64,000 nucleotides of DNA, from positions 124,001 to 188,000 of the forward strand of contig NZ_PVZG01000013.1 in the NCBI RefSeq assembly GCF_003002065.1, written 5' to 3'. Under the pieces are notes generated by a model. The model searched no databases, was not told where the DNA came from, and worked only from the letters and a program-made list of their open reading frames with translations. The first letter of the stretch is position 1. Each line of letters begins with the position of its first letter. Made by a program: the position numbers and the translations under genes. Below, piece after piece: positions 1 to 8,037 of this stretch. The stretch is from Pseudosporangium ferrugineum. Lineage in GTDB: Bacteria > Actinomycetota > Actinomycetes > Mycobacteriales > Micromonosporaceae.

Positions 1-1753
1 CGATCTTCTTGAGGTTGGGGCTGTCGCCGAAGCGGTCCGGGTACGCCCGGTGCAGCGTCCCGCCCACGTGGTAGGCGACGGCCGGCCCGACGAGCTGGAG
101 CAGCGCGATCGGGCGCATCGGCAGGCCCAGCGGGTCCAGCGCGACGTCCACGGTCGCCAGCGGGGTGCCGGCGTCGATCGCCTTGAACACCTCGCTGGTG
201 AAGCGGGTGAGCAGGCGGTTGACCACGAACGCCGGGGCGTCCTTGACCAGCACGCAGGACTTCTTCAGCTCCTTGCCGACCGCGAACGCCGTGGCCAGCG
301 TGGCGTCGTCCGTACGCTCGCCCTTGATGATCTCGAGGAGCGGGAGGACCGCGACCGGGTTGAAGAAGTGGAAGCCGACGACCCGCTCGGGGTGCTCGAG
401 GTCGGCGGCCATCTCCGACACCGACAGCGACGAGGTGTTGGTGGCGAGCACGGCCTCCGGCCCGACGATCTTCTCGATCTCGGCCCAGATCTGCTTCTTC
501 AGGTCGAGGTTCTCGAAGACGGCCTCGATGACGAAGTCGGCGTCGGCGAAGACGGACTTGTCGACCGAGCCGCTGACCAGGCCGCGGAGCTTGGCCGCCG
601 TACCCTCGTCCATCCGGCGCTTGCCGACCATCTTGTCGATCTGGTCGCGGACGTACTGGACGCCCTTGTCCACCCGGGTCTGGTCGAGGTCGGTGAGCAC
701 GACCGGCACCTGCAGCCGGCGCGCGAAGAGCAGCGCGAGCTGGGAGGCCATGAGACCGGCACCGACGATGCCGACCTTGGTGACCTTCCGGGCCAGTTCC
801 TTGTCGGGTACGCCCACCGGCCGCTTCGCGCGGCGCTGGACCAGGTCGAACGCGTACAGGCTGGCGCGCGACTCGTCACCCATGATCAGGTCGGCCAGGG
901 CCTCGGTCTCGGCGGCGGTGCCGTCCTCGAACGTGGCGTCCTTGGCGAGCGCGAGCAGCTCGAGGGCCTTGTTGGCGGAGGGGACGGCGCCGTGCAGCCG
1001 CTCGTCGAGCTGCTGCTTCGCGAAGAAGAGCACGCCCTCCCACATGTCCCGGTCGACCTCGGGGCGCTGCACCTCGACCTCACCCTTGACCACGCCGGCC
1101 GCCCACTCGAGCGAGCGCTCCAGGAAGTCGGCGGGCTCGAACAGCACGTCCGCGACGCCCAGCTCGGCGGCCTGCTTCGGCCGGAGCACCTTCTGGGTCA
1201 GCGGGTTCTGGAGGATGACCTGCGCCGCGCCCGGCACGCCGATCAGGTTGGGCAGCAGCTGGCTGCCGCCCCAGCCGGGCACCAGGCCGATCGCCACCTC
1301 GGGCAGGCCGAGCGCCGCCGCGCCGCCGGAGACCGTGCGGTAGTGGCAGTGCAGGGAGACCTCGAGGCCGCCGCCGAGGGCCGCGCCGTTGATGAACGCG
1401 AACGTCGGGATGCTCGAATTCTTGAGCCGGGCGAACACCCGGTGGCCCAGCTCGCCCAGGGCCACGGCCTGGTCCCGCTCGGTGATGAACGGCATGCCGG
1501 TGATGTCGGCGCCGACGCAGAAGATGTACGGCTTGCCGGTCAGCGCGATGAACGCCGGGTCCGCCTCGGTGGCCTTCGTGATCGCCTCGTCGAGCGAGCG
1601 CAGGCCGGCCGGGCCGAAGCTGTTGGGCTTCTTGTGGTCGAACCCGTTGTCCAGGGTGATGAGGGCGGCGGGCTTCGCCAGCCCCGGCACCTTGACCAGG
1701 CGGACGAGCGCCTTGGTCACGACCTCGTTCGGGTAGTCGGGCAGAGCCGTCAC
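1..1753 (-). CDS. fadB: 3-hydroxyacyl-CoA dehydrogenase / enoyl-CoA hydratase, FadB-like (3' end outside window)
   Basis: Large subunit of the fatty-acid beta-oxidation complex: hydrates enoyl-CoA and oxidises 3-hydroxyacyl-CoA with NAD+. 584 residues are visible and the C-terminus lies beyond base 1. Residues about 1-300 are a crotonase domain with a GLPEVAIGLVPGWGG stretch near residue 150 that holds an expected catalytic Glu. From about 322 a Rossmann fold begins (VGIVGAGLMA), followed by NTSSL and HFFNP with the dehydrogenase His near 462. The second dehydrogenase helical domain starts near 500. The GTG start overlaps the stop of the upstream thiolase gene as GTGA, so translation is probably coupled. 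The same-strand thiolase partner fits a fadA-fadB operon. Domain order is clear; substrate chain length cannot be read. Confidence 0.93.
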   Translation of the reverse strand, partial: MTALPDYPNEVVTKALVRLVKVPGLAKPAALITLDNGFDHKKPNSFGPAGLRSLDEAITKATEADPAFIALTGKPYIFCVGADITGMPFITERDQAVALGELGHRVFARLKNSSIPTFAFINGAALGGGLEVSLHCHYRTVSGGAAALGLPEVAIGLVPGWGGSQLLPNLIGVPGAAQVILQNPLTQKVLRPKQAAELGVADVLFEPADFLERSLEWAAGVVKGEVEVQRPEVDRDMWEGVLFFAKQQLDERLHGAVPSANKALELLALAKDATFEDGTAAETEALADLIMGDESRASLYAFDLVQRRAKRPVGVPDKELARKVTKVGIVGAGLMASQLALLFARRLQVPVVLTDLDQTRVDKGVQYVRDQIDKMVGKRRMDEGTAAKLRGLVSGSVDKSVFADADFVIEAVFENLDLKKQIWAEIEKIVGPEAVLATNTSSLSVSEMAADLEHPERVVGFHFFNPVAVLPLLEIIKGERTDDATLATAFAVGKELKKSCVLVKDAPAFVVNRLLTRFTSEVFKAIDAGTPLATVDVALDPLGLPMRPIALLQLVGPAVAYHVGGTLHRAYPDRFGDSPNLKKI

Positions 1754-2946
1754 TTGTCGTTCCCCTCCCAGTTCGGGTTCTCCCAGATCACGGTGCCGCC
1801 CATGCCGATGCCGATGCACATCGCGGTGAGGCCGTAGCGCACCTCGGGGTGCTCGGCGAAGTGGCGCGCGAGCTGCGTCATCAGCCGGACACCCGAGGAG
1901 GCGAGCGGGTGGCCGATCGCGATCGCACCGCCCCACGGGTTGACCCGCGGGTCGTCGTCGGCGATGCCGAAGTGGTCGAGGAACGCGAGCACCTGGATGG
2001 CGAACGCCTCGTTCAGCTCGAAGAGGCCGATGTCGTCGATGGTCAGGCCGGCCAGGCGCAGCGCCTTCTCGGTCGACGGGATCGGGCCGTAGCCCATGAC
2101 CTCCGGCTCGACGCCGACGAATCCGTACGAGACGAGCCGCATGGCGACGGGCAGGCCCAGCTCGCGGGCGGTGTCCTCGCTCGCCAGCAGCGCCGCCGTG
2201 GCGCCGTCGTTGAGGCCGGCCGCGTTGCCGGCGGTTACCCGGCCGTGCGGGCGGAACGGGGTCTTCAGGCCGGCGAGCTTCTCCATCGAGGTCTCGCGGG
2301 GCGCCTCGTCGGCCGTGGCCAGGCCCCAGCCCTCCTCGGCGCTGCGGACGGCGACGGGCACCAGGTCGGGCTGGAGCTTGCCGTTCGCGTACGCCTTCGC
2401 CGTCTTCTCCTGCGAGGCGAGCCCGAACGCGTCGGCCCGCTCCTTGGTGATCTGCGGCAGGCGGTCGTGCAGGTTCTCCGCCGTGGCGCCCATGACGAGC
2501 GCGGACGGGTCGACGAGCTTCTCGGCCAGGATCCGCGGGTTCGGGTCGACGCCCTCGCCCATCGGGTGCCGGCCCATGTGCTCGACGCCGCCGGCGATGG
2601 CGACGTCGTACGCCCCCATCGCGATGCCGCCCGCGACGTTGGTCACCGCGGTCATCGCGCCGGCGCACATCCGGTCGATGGCGTAGCCGGGAACGGTCTT
2701 GGGCAGGCCGGACAGCAGGGCGGCGGTACGGCCGATGGTCAGGCCCTGGTCACCGATCTGGGTCGTGGCGGCGATGGCCACCTCGTCGACCCGCTCGGGG
2801 GGTAGCTGGGGGTTGCGGCGCATCAACTCACGGATGCACCGGATCACCAGATCGTCGGCACGGGTCTCGGCGTACATGCCGCCGGCCTTGCCGAACGGGG
2901 TGCGGACGCCGTCGACGAAGACGACCTCGCGACTTACTCGGGGCAC
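1750..2946 (-). CDS. fadA: acetyl-CoA acyltransferase (thiolase), FadA-like
   Basis: Thiolase that cleaves 3-ketoacyl-CoA with CoA at the end of the beta-oxidation cycle; 398 residues, normal family length. The nucleophilic Cys is C94 in DRMCAGAM. NEAFA, GHPLASSG (His346) and MCIGIGMGG (Cys377) supply the other active-site motifs. The GTG at 2946 is chosen because AAGGAGG lies at 2953-2959 with good spacing and the protein then begins PRVSREVVFVDGVRTPFG, as thiolases do. A longer in-frame reading to 2991 has no such signal. It is the first gene of a two-gene operon with the FadB-like gene (4-base overlap). Confidence 0.95.
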   Translation of the reverse strand: MPRVSREVVFVDGVRTPFGKAGGMYAETRADDLVIRCIRELMRRNPQLPPERVDEVAIAATTQIGDQGLTIGRTAALLSGLPKTVPGYAIDRMCAGAMTAVTNVAGGIAMGAYDVAIAGGVEHMGRHPMGEGVDPNPRILAEKLVDPSALVMGATAENLHDRLPQITKERADAFGLASQEKTAKAYANGKLQPDLVPVAVRSAEEGWGLATADEAPRETSMEKLAGLKTPFRPHGRVTAGNAAGLNDGATAALLASEDTARELGLPVAMRLVSYGFVGVEPEVMGYGPIPSTEKALRLAGLTIDDIGLFELNEAFAIQVLAFLDHFGIADDDPRVNPWGGAIAIGHPLASSGVRLMTQLARHFAEHPEVRYGLTAMCIGIGMGGTVIWENPNWEGNDK

Positions 2947-3061
2947 AACAAGCCTCCTTGCAGGCGTGAACCCAGGGCGTTGACGGGCCAATGTTACTCG
3001 CCGGTAAGGAACTAAGGCTACTGACCTGGCTGTGCGACCGGTGCGAGGTTCGCGGCATGCC

Positions 3062-3095
3062 GACGGCCCGGCGGAGGGGGTTCCGCCAGGCCGTC
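3062..3095 (-). terminator. hairpin downstream of the sigma-partner gene
   Basis: Two 14-base arms (GACGGCCCGGCGGA and TCCGCCAGGCCGTC) pair with one mismatch around a 6-base loop. It lies just past the stop codon at 3107 of the minus-strand membrane protein. There is no T-run, as is usual in high-GC actinomycetes. Confidence 0.55.
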
Positions 3096-3106
3096 TTCCG
3101 TGCTGC

Positions 3107-4264
3107 CTACTTGTCGATCTTCACCCACGTGCCCTGGGCGGCCGGATCGGCCGGCTGGAGGCCCCTGGTCAGCTGCTCGACCTGGGCGTTGCCGAGCGCG
3201 CCGTCCAGATCGACGACATCGATCAGGTGGTCGCCGCGGACGATCACGCAGTTGGCGCGGGCGGTGTAGCAGTGCACGCCGTCCTTGCCCGCGAGCGAGG
3301 CGTTCTTGAGCTTGCCCTTCGACACCTCGATCTTGATGGTGCGCGGCGGCAGCTCGTCGACCCGGGTGACCGGGTCGGCCATCGGGCCCTGGTGCAGGTA
3401 CACCGTCGACACCCGGTTGCTGGTGTCCGCGTCGGTCTGCTCGGCCCCGACCACCTGCCAGCCCTCGGGCAGGTAACCGAACCGGTACGGCGCCTTCACC
3501 TCGCGCTTGGCGCCGAGGGTGAGGCCGCCCGCGATCTTCAGCGCGTCCGCCCGGCTCACGGCCCCCTGGCCGTCCCGCGGCACGAACGTGGCCCACGCGT
3601 TGTCGGCGTACTCCCAGGCCAGGGCCGTCTTGACCCACTTCTTGGTGCCGTCGGCGGGCGAGATGTAGGTCAGGTCGATGCCGAACCCGGGCCGCCCCTC
3701 GACGGTGATCGGGTACCGCTTCCCGGGCTTCTGCGTCGCGCTCTCGTCGAAGGCGAACGACTCCGGCTTGTAGAGCTTCGCCCGGTAGGCGGTGATCGTT
3801 CCGGTGGCCAGCGGGTATTTGACCCCGTCGTCCCCGGGCCAGGTCTCGCCGTCGCGATAGACCGGGAGCTCCTGGAAGCCCGCGGTGACCAGGCCGGGCG
3901 GCCCGGCGTGGTACGCCCCGGTCCGGTAGCCGGTGAGGGTGGTGACGAAGTCGATCCGCTTGACCGGCAGCGGCGCCGGCGCCGACACCTGAGGTGCGGG
4001 TGCCGAGACGGCCGGCTGGGCCGGTGCGGACCCGCTCGGCTGGCCCGCCGCGCCGAAACCGGACGAGGACGCGCCCGAGGTGGCCGCCGCGCTCACCGCG
4101 ACGGTGACCGCGGCGATGCCGGCCACCGCGCTGCCGGCGACCGTGGCGGCGGTCCGGCGGGTCCGGCTCCGGCGGGCCCGGGCGATGATGTCGTCAGTGG
4201 TGGTGTGCGGTGCCGGTGCGGCCTCTTGCACCGACTTCAACACGTCCTGAATGTGGTAGGACAT
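3107..4264 (-). CDS. single-pass membrane protein paired with SigE-family sigma factor (putative anti-sigma partner)
   Basis: 385 residues. A short N-terminal cytoplasmic part (about 1-37, ending in an Arg-rich run) precedes one membrane segment at about 38-62, a Pro/Ala/Ser-rich linker to about 100, and a large extracytoplasmic domain with no motif I recognise. The ATG at 4264 has GAGAGGA upstream. It begins 71 bases inside the 3' end of the sigma-factor gene, a long same-strand overlap that suggests coupled expression. The position next to a SigE-family sigma factor and the topology suggest a sigma-regulating or signal-sensing partner. No zinc anti-sigma motif is present, so the role is inferred from context only. 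Confidence 0.75.
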   Translation of the reverse strand: MSYHIQDVLKSVQEAAPAPHTTTDDIIARARRSRTRRTAATVAGSAVAGIAAVTVAVSAAATSGASSSGFGAAGQPSGSAPAQPAVSAPAPQVSAPAPLPVKRIDFVTTLTGYRTGAYHAGPPGLVTAGFQELPVYRDGETWPGDDGVKYPLATGTITAYRAKLYKPESFAFDESATQKPGKRYPITVEGRPGFGIDLTYISPADGTKKWVKTALAWEYADNAWATFVPRDGQGAVSRADALKIAGGLTLGAKREVKAPYRFGYLPEGWQVVGAEQTDADTSNRVSTVYLHQGPMADPVTRVDELPPRTIKIEVSKGKLKNASLAGKDGVHCYTARANCVIVRGDHLIDVVDLDGALGNAQVEQLTRGLQPADPAAQGTWVKIDK

Positions 4265-4778
4265 GGCCGTTCCTCTCGAAAGTGTGCAGGGTGATTGCCT
4301 CGGCGGCCAGGACGGTCCGCAACGTGTCGAGTCCTCGGGCGCTCTGGCTCTTGACCGTCCCGGGCCGGCACCCGAGGATCTCCGCGGTCTCCTCGACGCT
4401 CAGGCCCTCGAGGAACCGCAGGACGAGCACCGCCCGCTGCCGTTTCGGTACGTGGCTCAGCGCGGCCCGCAGTCGCAGCCGCTCGTCGACGTCGCCGGAC
4501 GGATCGGGGCCGGCCACGTCGGGCAGCGCGTCACCGGCCGAGCGCTCCCGCCGCCAGGGCCGGCGTTTCTCCCGGATCGCTGCCCGGACGACCATCGTCC
4601 GGGCGTACGCGTCCGGCGCCGCCACCTTGTCCCAGCGCATATAGAGGCGGGCCAGGGCACCCGCCACGGCGTCCTCGGCGGTCTGCCAGTCACCGCATGT
4701 CACATAGGCGAGCGCGCGCAGCGGTTCGAACCGTCCGCGGACGAACTCGCGGAATTCCTCCGCGTTCTTCGTTTCCAC
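4194..4778 (-). CDS. SigE-family RNA polymerase sigma factor
   Basis: ECF-type sigma factor of 194 residues from the GTG at 4778, which has GGGAG about eight bases upstream. Region 2 occupies about residues 8-75 (FREFVRGRFEPLRALAYVTCGDWQTAEDAV, then RLYMRWDKV). Region 4 occupies about 105-160 (LSHVPKRQRAVLVLRFLEGLSVEETAEILGC, then GTVKSQSARGLDTLR). This split and the GDWQTAEDAV segment are typical of the actinobacterial SigE family. The C-terminal tail overlaps the start of the downstream membrane-protein gene by 71 bases. Target promoters are unknown. Confidence 0.93.
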   Translation of the reverse strand: METKNAEEFREFVRGRFEPLRALAYVTCGDWQTAEDAVAGALARLYMRWDKVAAPDAYARTMVVRAAIREKRRPWRRERSAGDALPDVAGPDPSGDVDERLRLRAALSHVPKRQRAVLVLRFLEGLSVEETAEILGCRPGTVKSQSARGLDTLRTVLAAEAITLHTFERNGHVLPHSGRVEVGARGRTGTAHHH

Positions 4779-4879
4779 TCGGTCGTGCTCCCTTCGTCGC
4801 CATAAGGAGCCAGGGCGGCGCTCGCGGGGTTGCACGCGAGTGGCCTCATTCTGGCGGCGAGGGCAAGAGCACCGACGAA

Positions 4880-4913
4880 CACGCGCCGGCCGGGTGGACC
4901 CGGTCGGCGCGTG
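4880..4913 (-). terminator. hairpin terminator downstream of rnd
   Basis: CACGCGCCGGCCGGG and CCCGGTCGGCGCGTG form a 15-bp stem with one G-T wobble and a TGGA loop. It lies 13 bases past the RNase D stop, between it and the sigma gene. Confidence 0.6.
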
Positions 4914-4925
4914 GCGGGGGTGGGA

Positions 4926-6242
4926 TCAGGCGGCGGGCGCCGGGTCGGGGAGGACCTTGGCCAGGCCGTCGGCGATGAGGGTGACCTGCCAGTTGCGGGC
5001 GCCGAAGCCGCGCAGGGTGTCGGCGATCGTCTGCGGGGTCACCTCGGCCGGCGGCGACCAGGCCAGGCGGCGGATGAAGTCCGGGCTGATCAGGTTCTCC
5101 GGCGGCAGGGTGTGCGCCTCCGCCGTACCGATGACGATCTGCCGGCAGCGCTGCAGCCGGGCCGCGGCGACCGGGTCGCGCTCGGCCCAGCGGTGCGGCG
5201 GGGGCGGCCCCTCGACCGGCTGGTTGACCGGCAGTTCGTCGTCGCCGAGGGCGCGGGCGGCGTCCAGGGCGTCCAGCCACACCCGGGCCAGCCGGCGCAC
5301 CGAGCGGCCGCCGAAGCCGGGCAGGCCGAGCAGGGTGCGCTCGTCCTTCGGGTCGAGCTCGGCCGCCGCGATGATCGCCGAGTCGGGCAGCACCCGGCCG
5401 GGCGCCGAGTCGCGGCGGGCCGCCACGCCGTCGCGGGCGTACCAGAGGGCGCGGACCCGGGACTGGGCGCGGGCGCCGCGGACCCGGTGGATGCCCGACG
5501 TGCGCCGCCACGGGTCGGGACGTGTACGCGGAGGCCGGTCGGCGCCGGCCACCAGGGCGGCGAACTCCTCGGCCGCCCACTCCGCCTTGCCCTGGCGTTC
5601 CAGCTCGTCGGCCAGGCGGTCGCGCAGGTCCGTGAGGAGTTCGACGTCCAGGGCCGCGTACGTGAGCCACGACTCGGGCAGCGGGCGGGTCGACCAGTCG
5701 GCGGCGGAGTGGTGCTTCTCGAGCGAGTAGCCGAGCAGCTGCTCGGTGATGGCGGCCAGGCCGACCCGCTCGAAACCCGCCAGCCGCGCGGCCAGCTCGG
5801 TGTCGAACAGCCGCCGCGGCTTCATGCCGATCTCGGCGAGGCAGGCGAGGTCCTGGCTGGCCGCGTGCAGCACCCACTCGGTGTCGGCGAGCGCGGCGTC
5901 CAGGGTGCCCAGGTCGTCGAGCGGCATCGGGTCGATGAGCACCGTGCCGGCACCCTCGCGGCGCAGCTGCACCAGGTAGGCCCGCTGGGTGTAGCGGTAG
6001 CCCGACGCCCGCTCGGCGTCGACGGCGACCGGCCCGGAGCCGGCCGCCATCCGGGCGACGACCTCCGCCAGCTCGCCGGCGGACTCCACCGGGCGGGGCG
6101 TGCCCTCACGGGGCGCGGTCAGGGGAACGGAGGCGCGGGCAGGCTCGGGACCGCCAGACGTCGGGTCGGGCGGCACGTCGTGCGGTCCGTCGGTTTCGTG
6201 GTCCGGCGTGTCCCGACGGGGCAGGGGTGCTTCGTCGGTCAC
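4926..6242 (-). CDS. rnd: ribonuclease D (3'-5' exoribonuclease with HRDC domain)
   Basis: 438 residues. DEDD-type exonuclease domain at about 55-225: motif I VAVDAERA (D75, E77), motif II around SQDLACLAEIG, motif III YAALDVELLTDL (D199). The HRDC-like helical region follows at about 245-325 (DPKDERTLLGLPGFGG). The family trims structured RNA 3' ends, including tRNA precursors. The first ~50 residues are Pro/acidic-rich and poorly conserved. The GTG at 6242 is preferred because TACGGT lies exactly six bases before it, a leaderless-promoter layout. The gene diverges from the protease gene at 6408 and sits near DUF3000 and hemE, an arrangement common in actinobacteria. Confidence 0.92.
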   Translation of the reverse strand: MTDEAPLPRRDTPDHETDGPHDVPPDPTSGGPEPARASVPLTAPREGTPRPVESAGELAEVVARMAAGSGPVAVDAERASGYRYTQRAYLVQLRREGAGTVLIDPMPLDDLGTLDAALADTEWVLHAASQDLACLAEIGMKPRRLFDTELAARLAGFERVGLAAITEQLLGYSLEKHHSAADWSTRPLPESWLTYAALDVELLTDLRDRLADELERQGKAEWAAEEFAALVAGADRPPRTRPDPWRRTSGIHRVRGARAQSRVRALWYARDGVAARRDSAPGRVLPDSAIIAAAELDPKDERTLLGLPGFGGRSVRRLARVWLDALDAARALGDDELPVNQPVEGPPPPHRWAERDPVAAARLQRCRQIVIGTAEAHTLPPENLISPDFIRRLAWSPPAEVTPQTIADTLRGFGARNWQVTLIADGLAKVLPDPAPAA

Positions 6243-6248
6243 ACCGTA

Positions 6249-6254
6249 ACCGTA
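6249..6254 (-). promoter_or_regulatory. -10 element of leaderless rnd promoter
   Basis: TACGGT on the minus strand ends six bases before the GTG start of rnd, matching TANNNT-N6-start. The hexamer is directly duplicated, the second copy touching the start codon. No clear -35 box. Confidence 0.45.
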
Positions 6255-6255
6255 C

Positions 6256-6269
6256 GGGGATGCATCCCC
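6256..6269. promoter_or_regulatory. 14-bp perfect palindrome, possible operator
   Basis: GGGGATGCATCCCC is its own reverse complement. It lies in the 165-base gap between divergent rnd and the protease gene, immediately upstream of the predicted rnd -10 box, where a repressor dimer would block the promoter. No regulator gene lies beside it. Confidence 0.35.
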
Positions 6270-6407
6270 CCGCGTGTGCAGCCGGGTACCGGCGCGTCGG
6301 AGCTCGATCGACTTCATTGCGGAAAATGGATGCCCGGGACCCGTCCGCGGGGGCGGTTCCGTGCGTACTACCTCCCGGAAGCGCACGCCCGCCGACCCGG
6401 GAGTTTC

Positions 6408-7385
6408 ATGACCACCGCCTACGATCCCTTCGGGATGCCGGGTCAGCGCCGGCCGCCGCAGGATCCGCTGTTGAGCCTGCCCGACCACCCCTCCGGCGAG
6501 TGGGCGACCGCCGCCCGGCCGCCGGCGCCGCTGCCGCCCCGGGTGGGTCATCCGCGCCCGGCCCGCCACGACGGGCCCTACCTGCCCTCACCGGCCGGGG
6601 GAGCGCCGTACCCGGTGGTGGCCGATCCCGAGGCGCGCCGCCGCGGCCGGCTCGCGCCGATGCTGCTGGTCCTGCTGCTGCTCGCCGGCGGCGGTTTCAT
6701 GATGTGGCGGCTGGACCGGGCCGACGGCCGGCTCGGCGAGCGGCTCGCGGCGTCCCAGCAGCGCGAGTCCGACCTGGCCAAGCGCGCCGACCGGCTGGAG
6801 AAGCAGCTCGCCGGGGTCTTCGACCCCGAGGCGATCTCGTCGACGGTGCTGCCGAGCGTCTTCCGGGTCCGGGCCGGCAACTTCACGGGTACGGCCTTCT
6901 CTGTCGGCGACCGGGCCGGCAAGGGCAAGGCCAACCTGCTGACGAACTTCCACGTGGTCGAGTCGGTGTGGGAGGCCGGCGACCGGAAGGTGTTCCTGGA
7001 GCGCGGCGGCGACGAGTTGTCGGCCACCATCGTCAAGGTCAGCAAGGGCGAGGACCTGGCGTTGCTGCGCGCCAACCGCGAGGTCGCGGGGCTGGAACCG
7101 GCGCCGGGGACGGTGAAGCCCGGCCAGCAGGTCGTGGTCGTCGGCGCGCCGCTCGGGCTGGAGGACACCGTGACGACCGGGGTGGTGAGCGCCTACCGGC
7201 CGGCCGACGCGGACGGGCCCTCGATCCAGTTCGACGCGCCGATCAACCCCGGCAACTCCGGCGGGCCCGTGGTGAACGCCGCCGACGAGGTGATCGGGCT
7301 GGCCACGGCGAAGGCCCGGGACGCCGAGGGCATCGGGCTGGCCGTACCGATCAAGACGGCCTGCGACGCCTTCAAGGTGTGCTGA
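6408..7385 (+). CDS. membrane-anchored trypsin-like serine protease (HtrA-type, no PDZ)
   Basis: 325 residues. A Pro-rich cytoplasmic stretch (1-80) is followed by one membrane segment (about 84-102), a short charged, probably coiled-coil linker (about 105-135), and a chymotrypsin-fold domain. The triad is visible: H182 in TNFHVV, D216 in GEDLALL, S284 in PGNSGGPVV. The domain should face outside the membrane, consistent with cleavage of envelope or misfolded proteins. Unlike DegP there is no PDZ domain; the protein ends right after the protease fold. The ATG at 6408 has GGGAG about six bases upstream and begins MTTAYDPFG. The substrate is unknown. Confidence 0.9.
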   Translation: MTTAYDPFGMPGQRRPPQDPLLSLPDHPSGEWATAARPPAPLPPRVGHPRPARHDGPYLPSPAGGAPYPVVADPEARRRGRLAPMLLVLLLLAGGGFMMWRLDRADGRLGERLAASQQRESDLAKRADRLEKQLAGVFDPEAISSTVLPSVFRVRAGNFTGTAFSVGDRAGKGKANLLTNFHVVESVWEAGDRKVFLERGGDELSATIVKVSKGEDLALLRANREVAGLEPAPGTVKPGQQVVVVGAPLGLEDTVTTGVVSAYRPADADGPSIQFDAPINPGNSGGPVVNAADEVIGLATAKARDAEGIGLAVPIKTACDAFKVC

Positions 7386-7391
7386 GGCGGG

Positions 7392-7961
7392 TCAGGGCGC
7401 CGCGGCGCGGTGGCGGTTGAAGGTGGTCACGCCCGGCGGGGGCAGGCCCGCCGTGGAGGCCAGCATCGTGCACCAGCCCTGCAGGTGGGCGCCGAGGTCG
7501 TCGGAGGTCGGCGTCCAGGAGGCGCGGATCTCCAGGTCGGCCGTCGGCGCCGGGCCGGCCAGCTCGCCGAAGCGGGTCGACGTGGTCTGGGTGATCGTGC
7601 CGCCGATCGCGGTGTAGGCGGCGCCGTGCTGCTCCAGGCCGTCGGTGAGCCAGGTCCACGCGACGGCCGGCAGCAGCGGGTCGCCGGCCAGGTCCGCCTC
7701 GAGCTCGGCGGTGATCAGCGTGACCAGGCGCAGGTTGCCGCGCCACGCCTCGTGCCCCGCCGGGTCGTGCAGCAGGATCAGCCGGCCGCTGGCCACCTCG
7801 TCGCCGTCGCGCAGGACGGTGGCGCTCAGGGCGAAGGCGTACGGAGCGAGCCGCTGCGGTGCCGCGATCTCCTCGAGCAGGATCTCCTCGCGCGGGGCGG
7901 TCGCCCGCAACCCGGCCACCGCGCGGGTGAACGCCTCGGGTGCAGCGGACGTGGGCGCCAT
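7392..7961 (-). CDS. DUF3000 family protein
   Basis: 189 residues matching the actinobacterial DUF3000 family (FTRAVAGLRATAPREEILLEEIAAPQRLAPYAFAL at the N-terminus). Soluble, no signal peptide or membrane segment. Function unknown. It is typically found between rnd and hemE, as here. Its stop lies seven bases from the end of the convergent protease gene. TAGGCT ends six bases before the ATG at 7961, consistent with a leaderless transcript, and the 76-base gap to hemE holds both promoters. Confidence 0.85.
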   Translation of the reverse strand: MAPTSAAPEAFTRAVAGLRATAPREEILLEEIAAPQRLAPYAFALSATVLRDGDEVASGRLILLHDPAGHEAWRGNLRLVTLITAELEADLAGDPLLPAVAWTWLTDGLEQHGAAYTAIGGTITQTTSTRFGELAGPAPTADLEIRASWTPTSDDLGAHLQGWCTMLASTAGLPPPGVTTFNRHRAAAP

Positions 7962-7967
7962 GGAGGA

Positions 7968-7973
7968 AGCCTA
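7968..7973 (-). promoter_or_regulatory. -10 element of leaderless DUF3000 promoter
   Basis: TAGGCT on the minus strand, then six bases, then ATG at 7961. Matches TANNNT-N6-start. Confidence 0.45.
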
Positions 7974-8037
7974 TGCCGATCACTGCCTCACGTCCGCGCG
8001 CGGCGCGCCGCAGGGCCCCGTTCACTCACGTGGCACG

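Noticed and set aside
50..1837. Plus-strand 595-codon frame over the fadB/fadA region
   Set aside because: Composition-driven shadow of the conserved minus-strand genes, with no recognisable domain.
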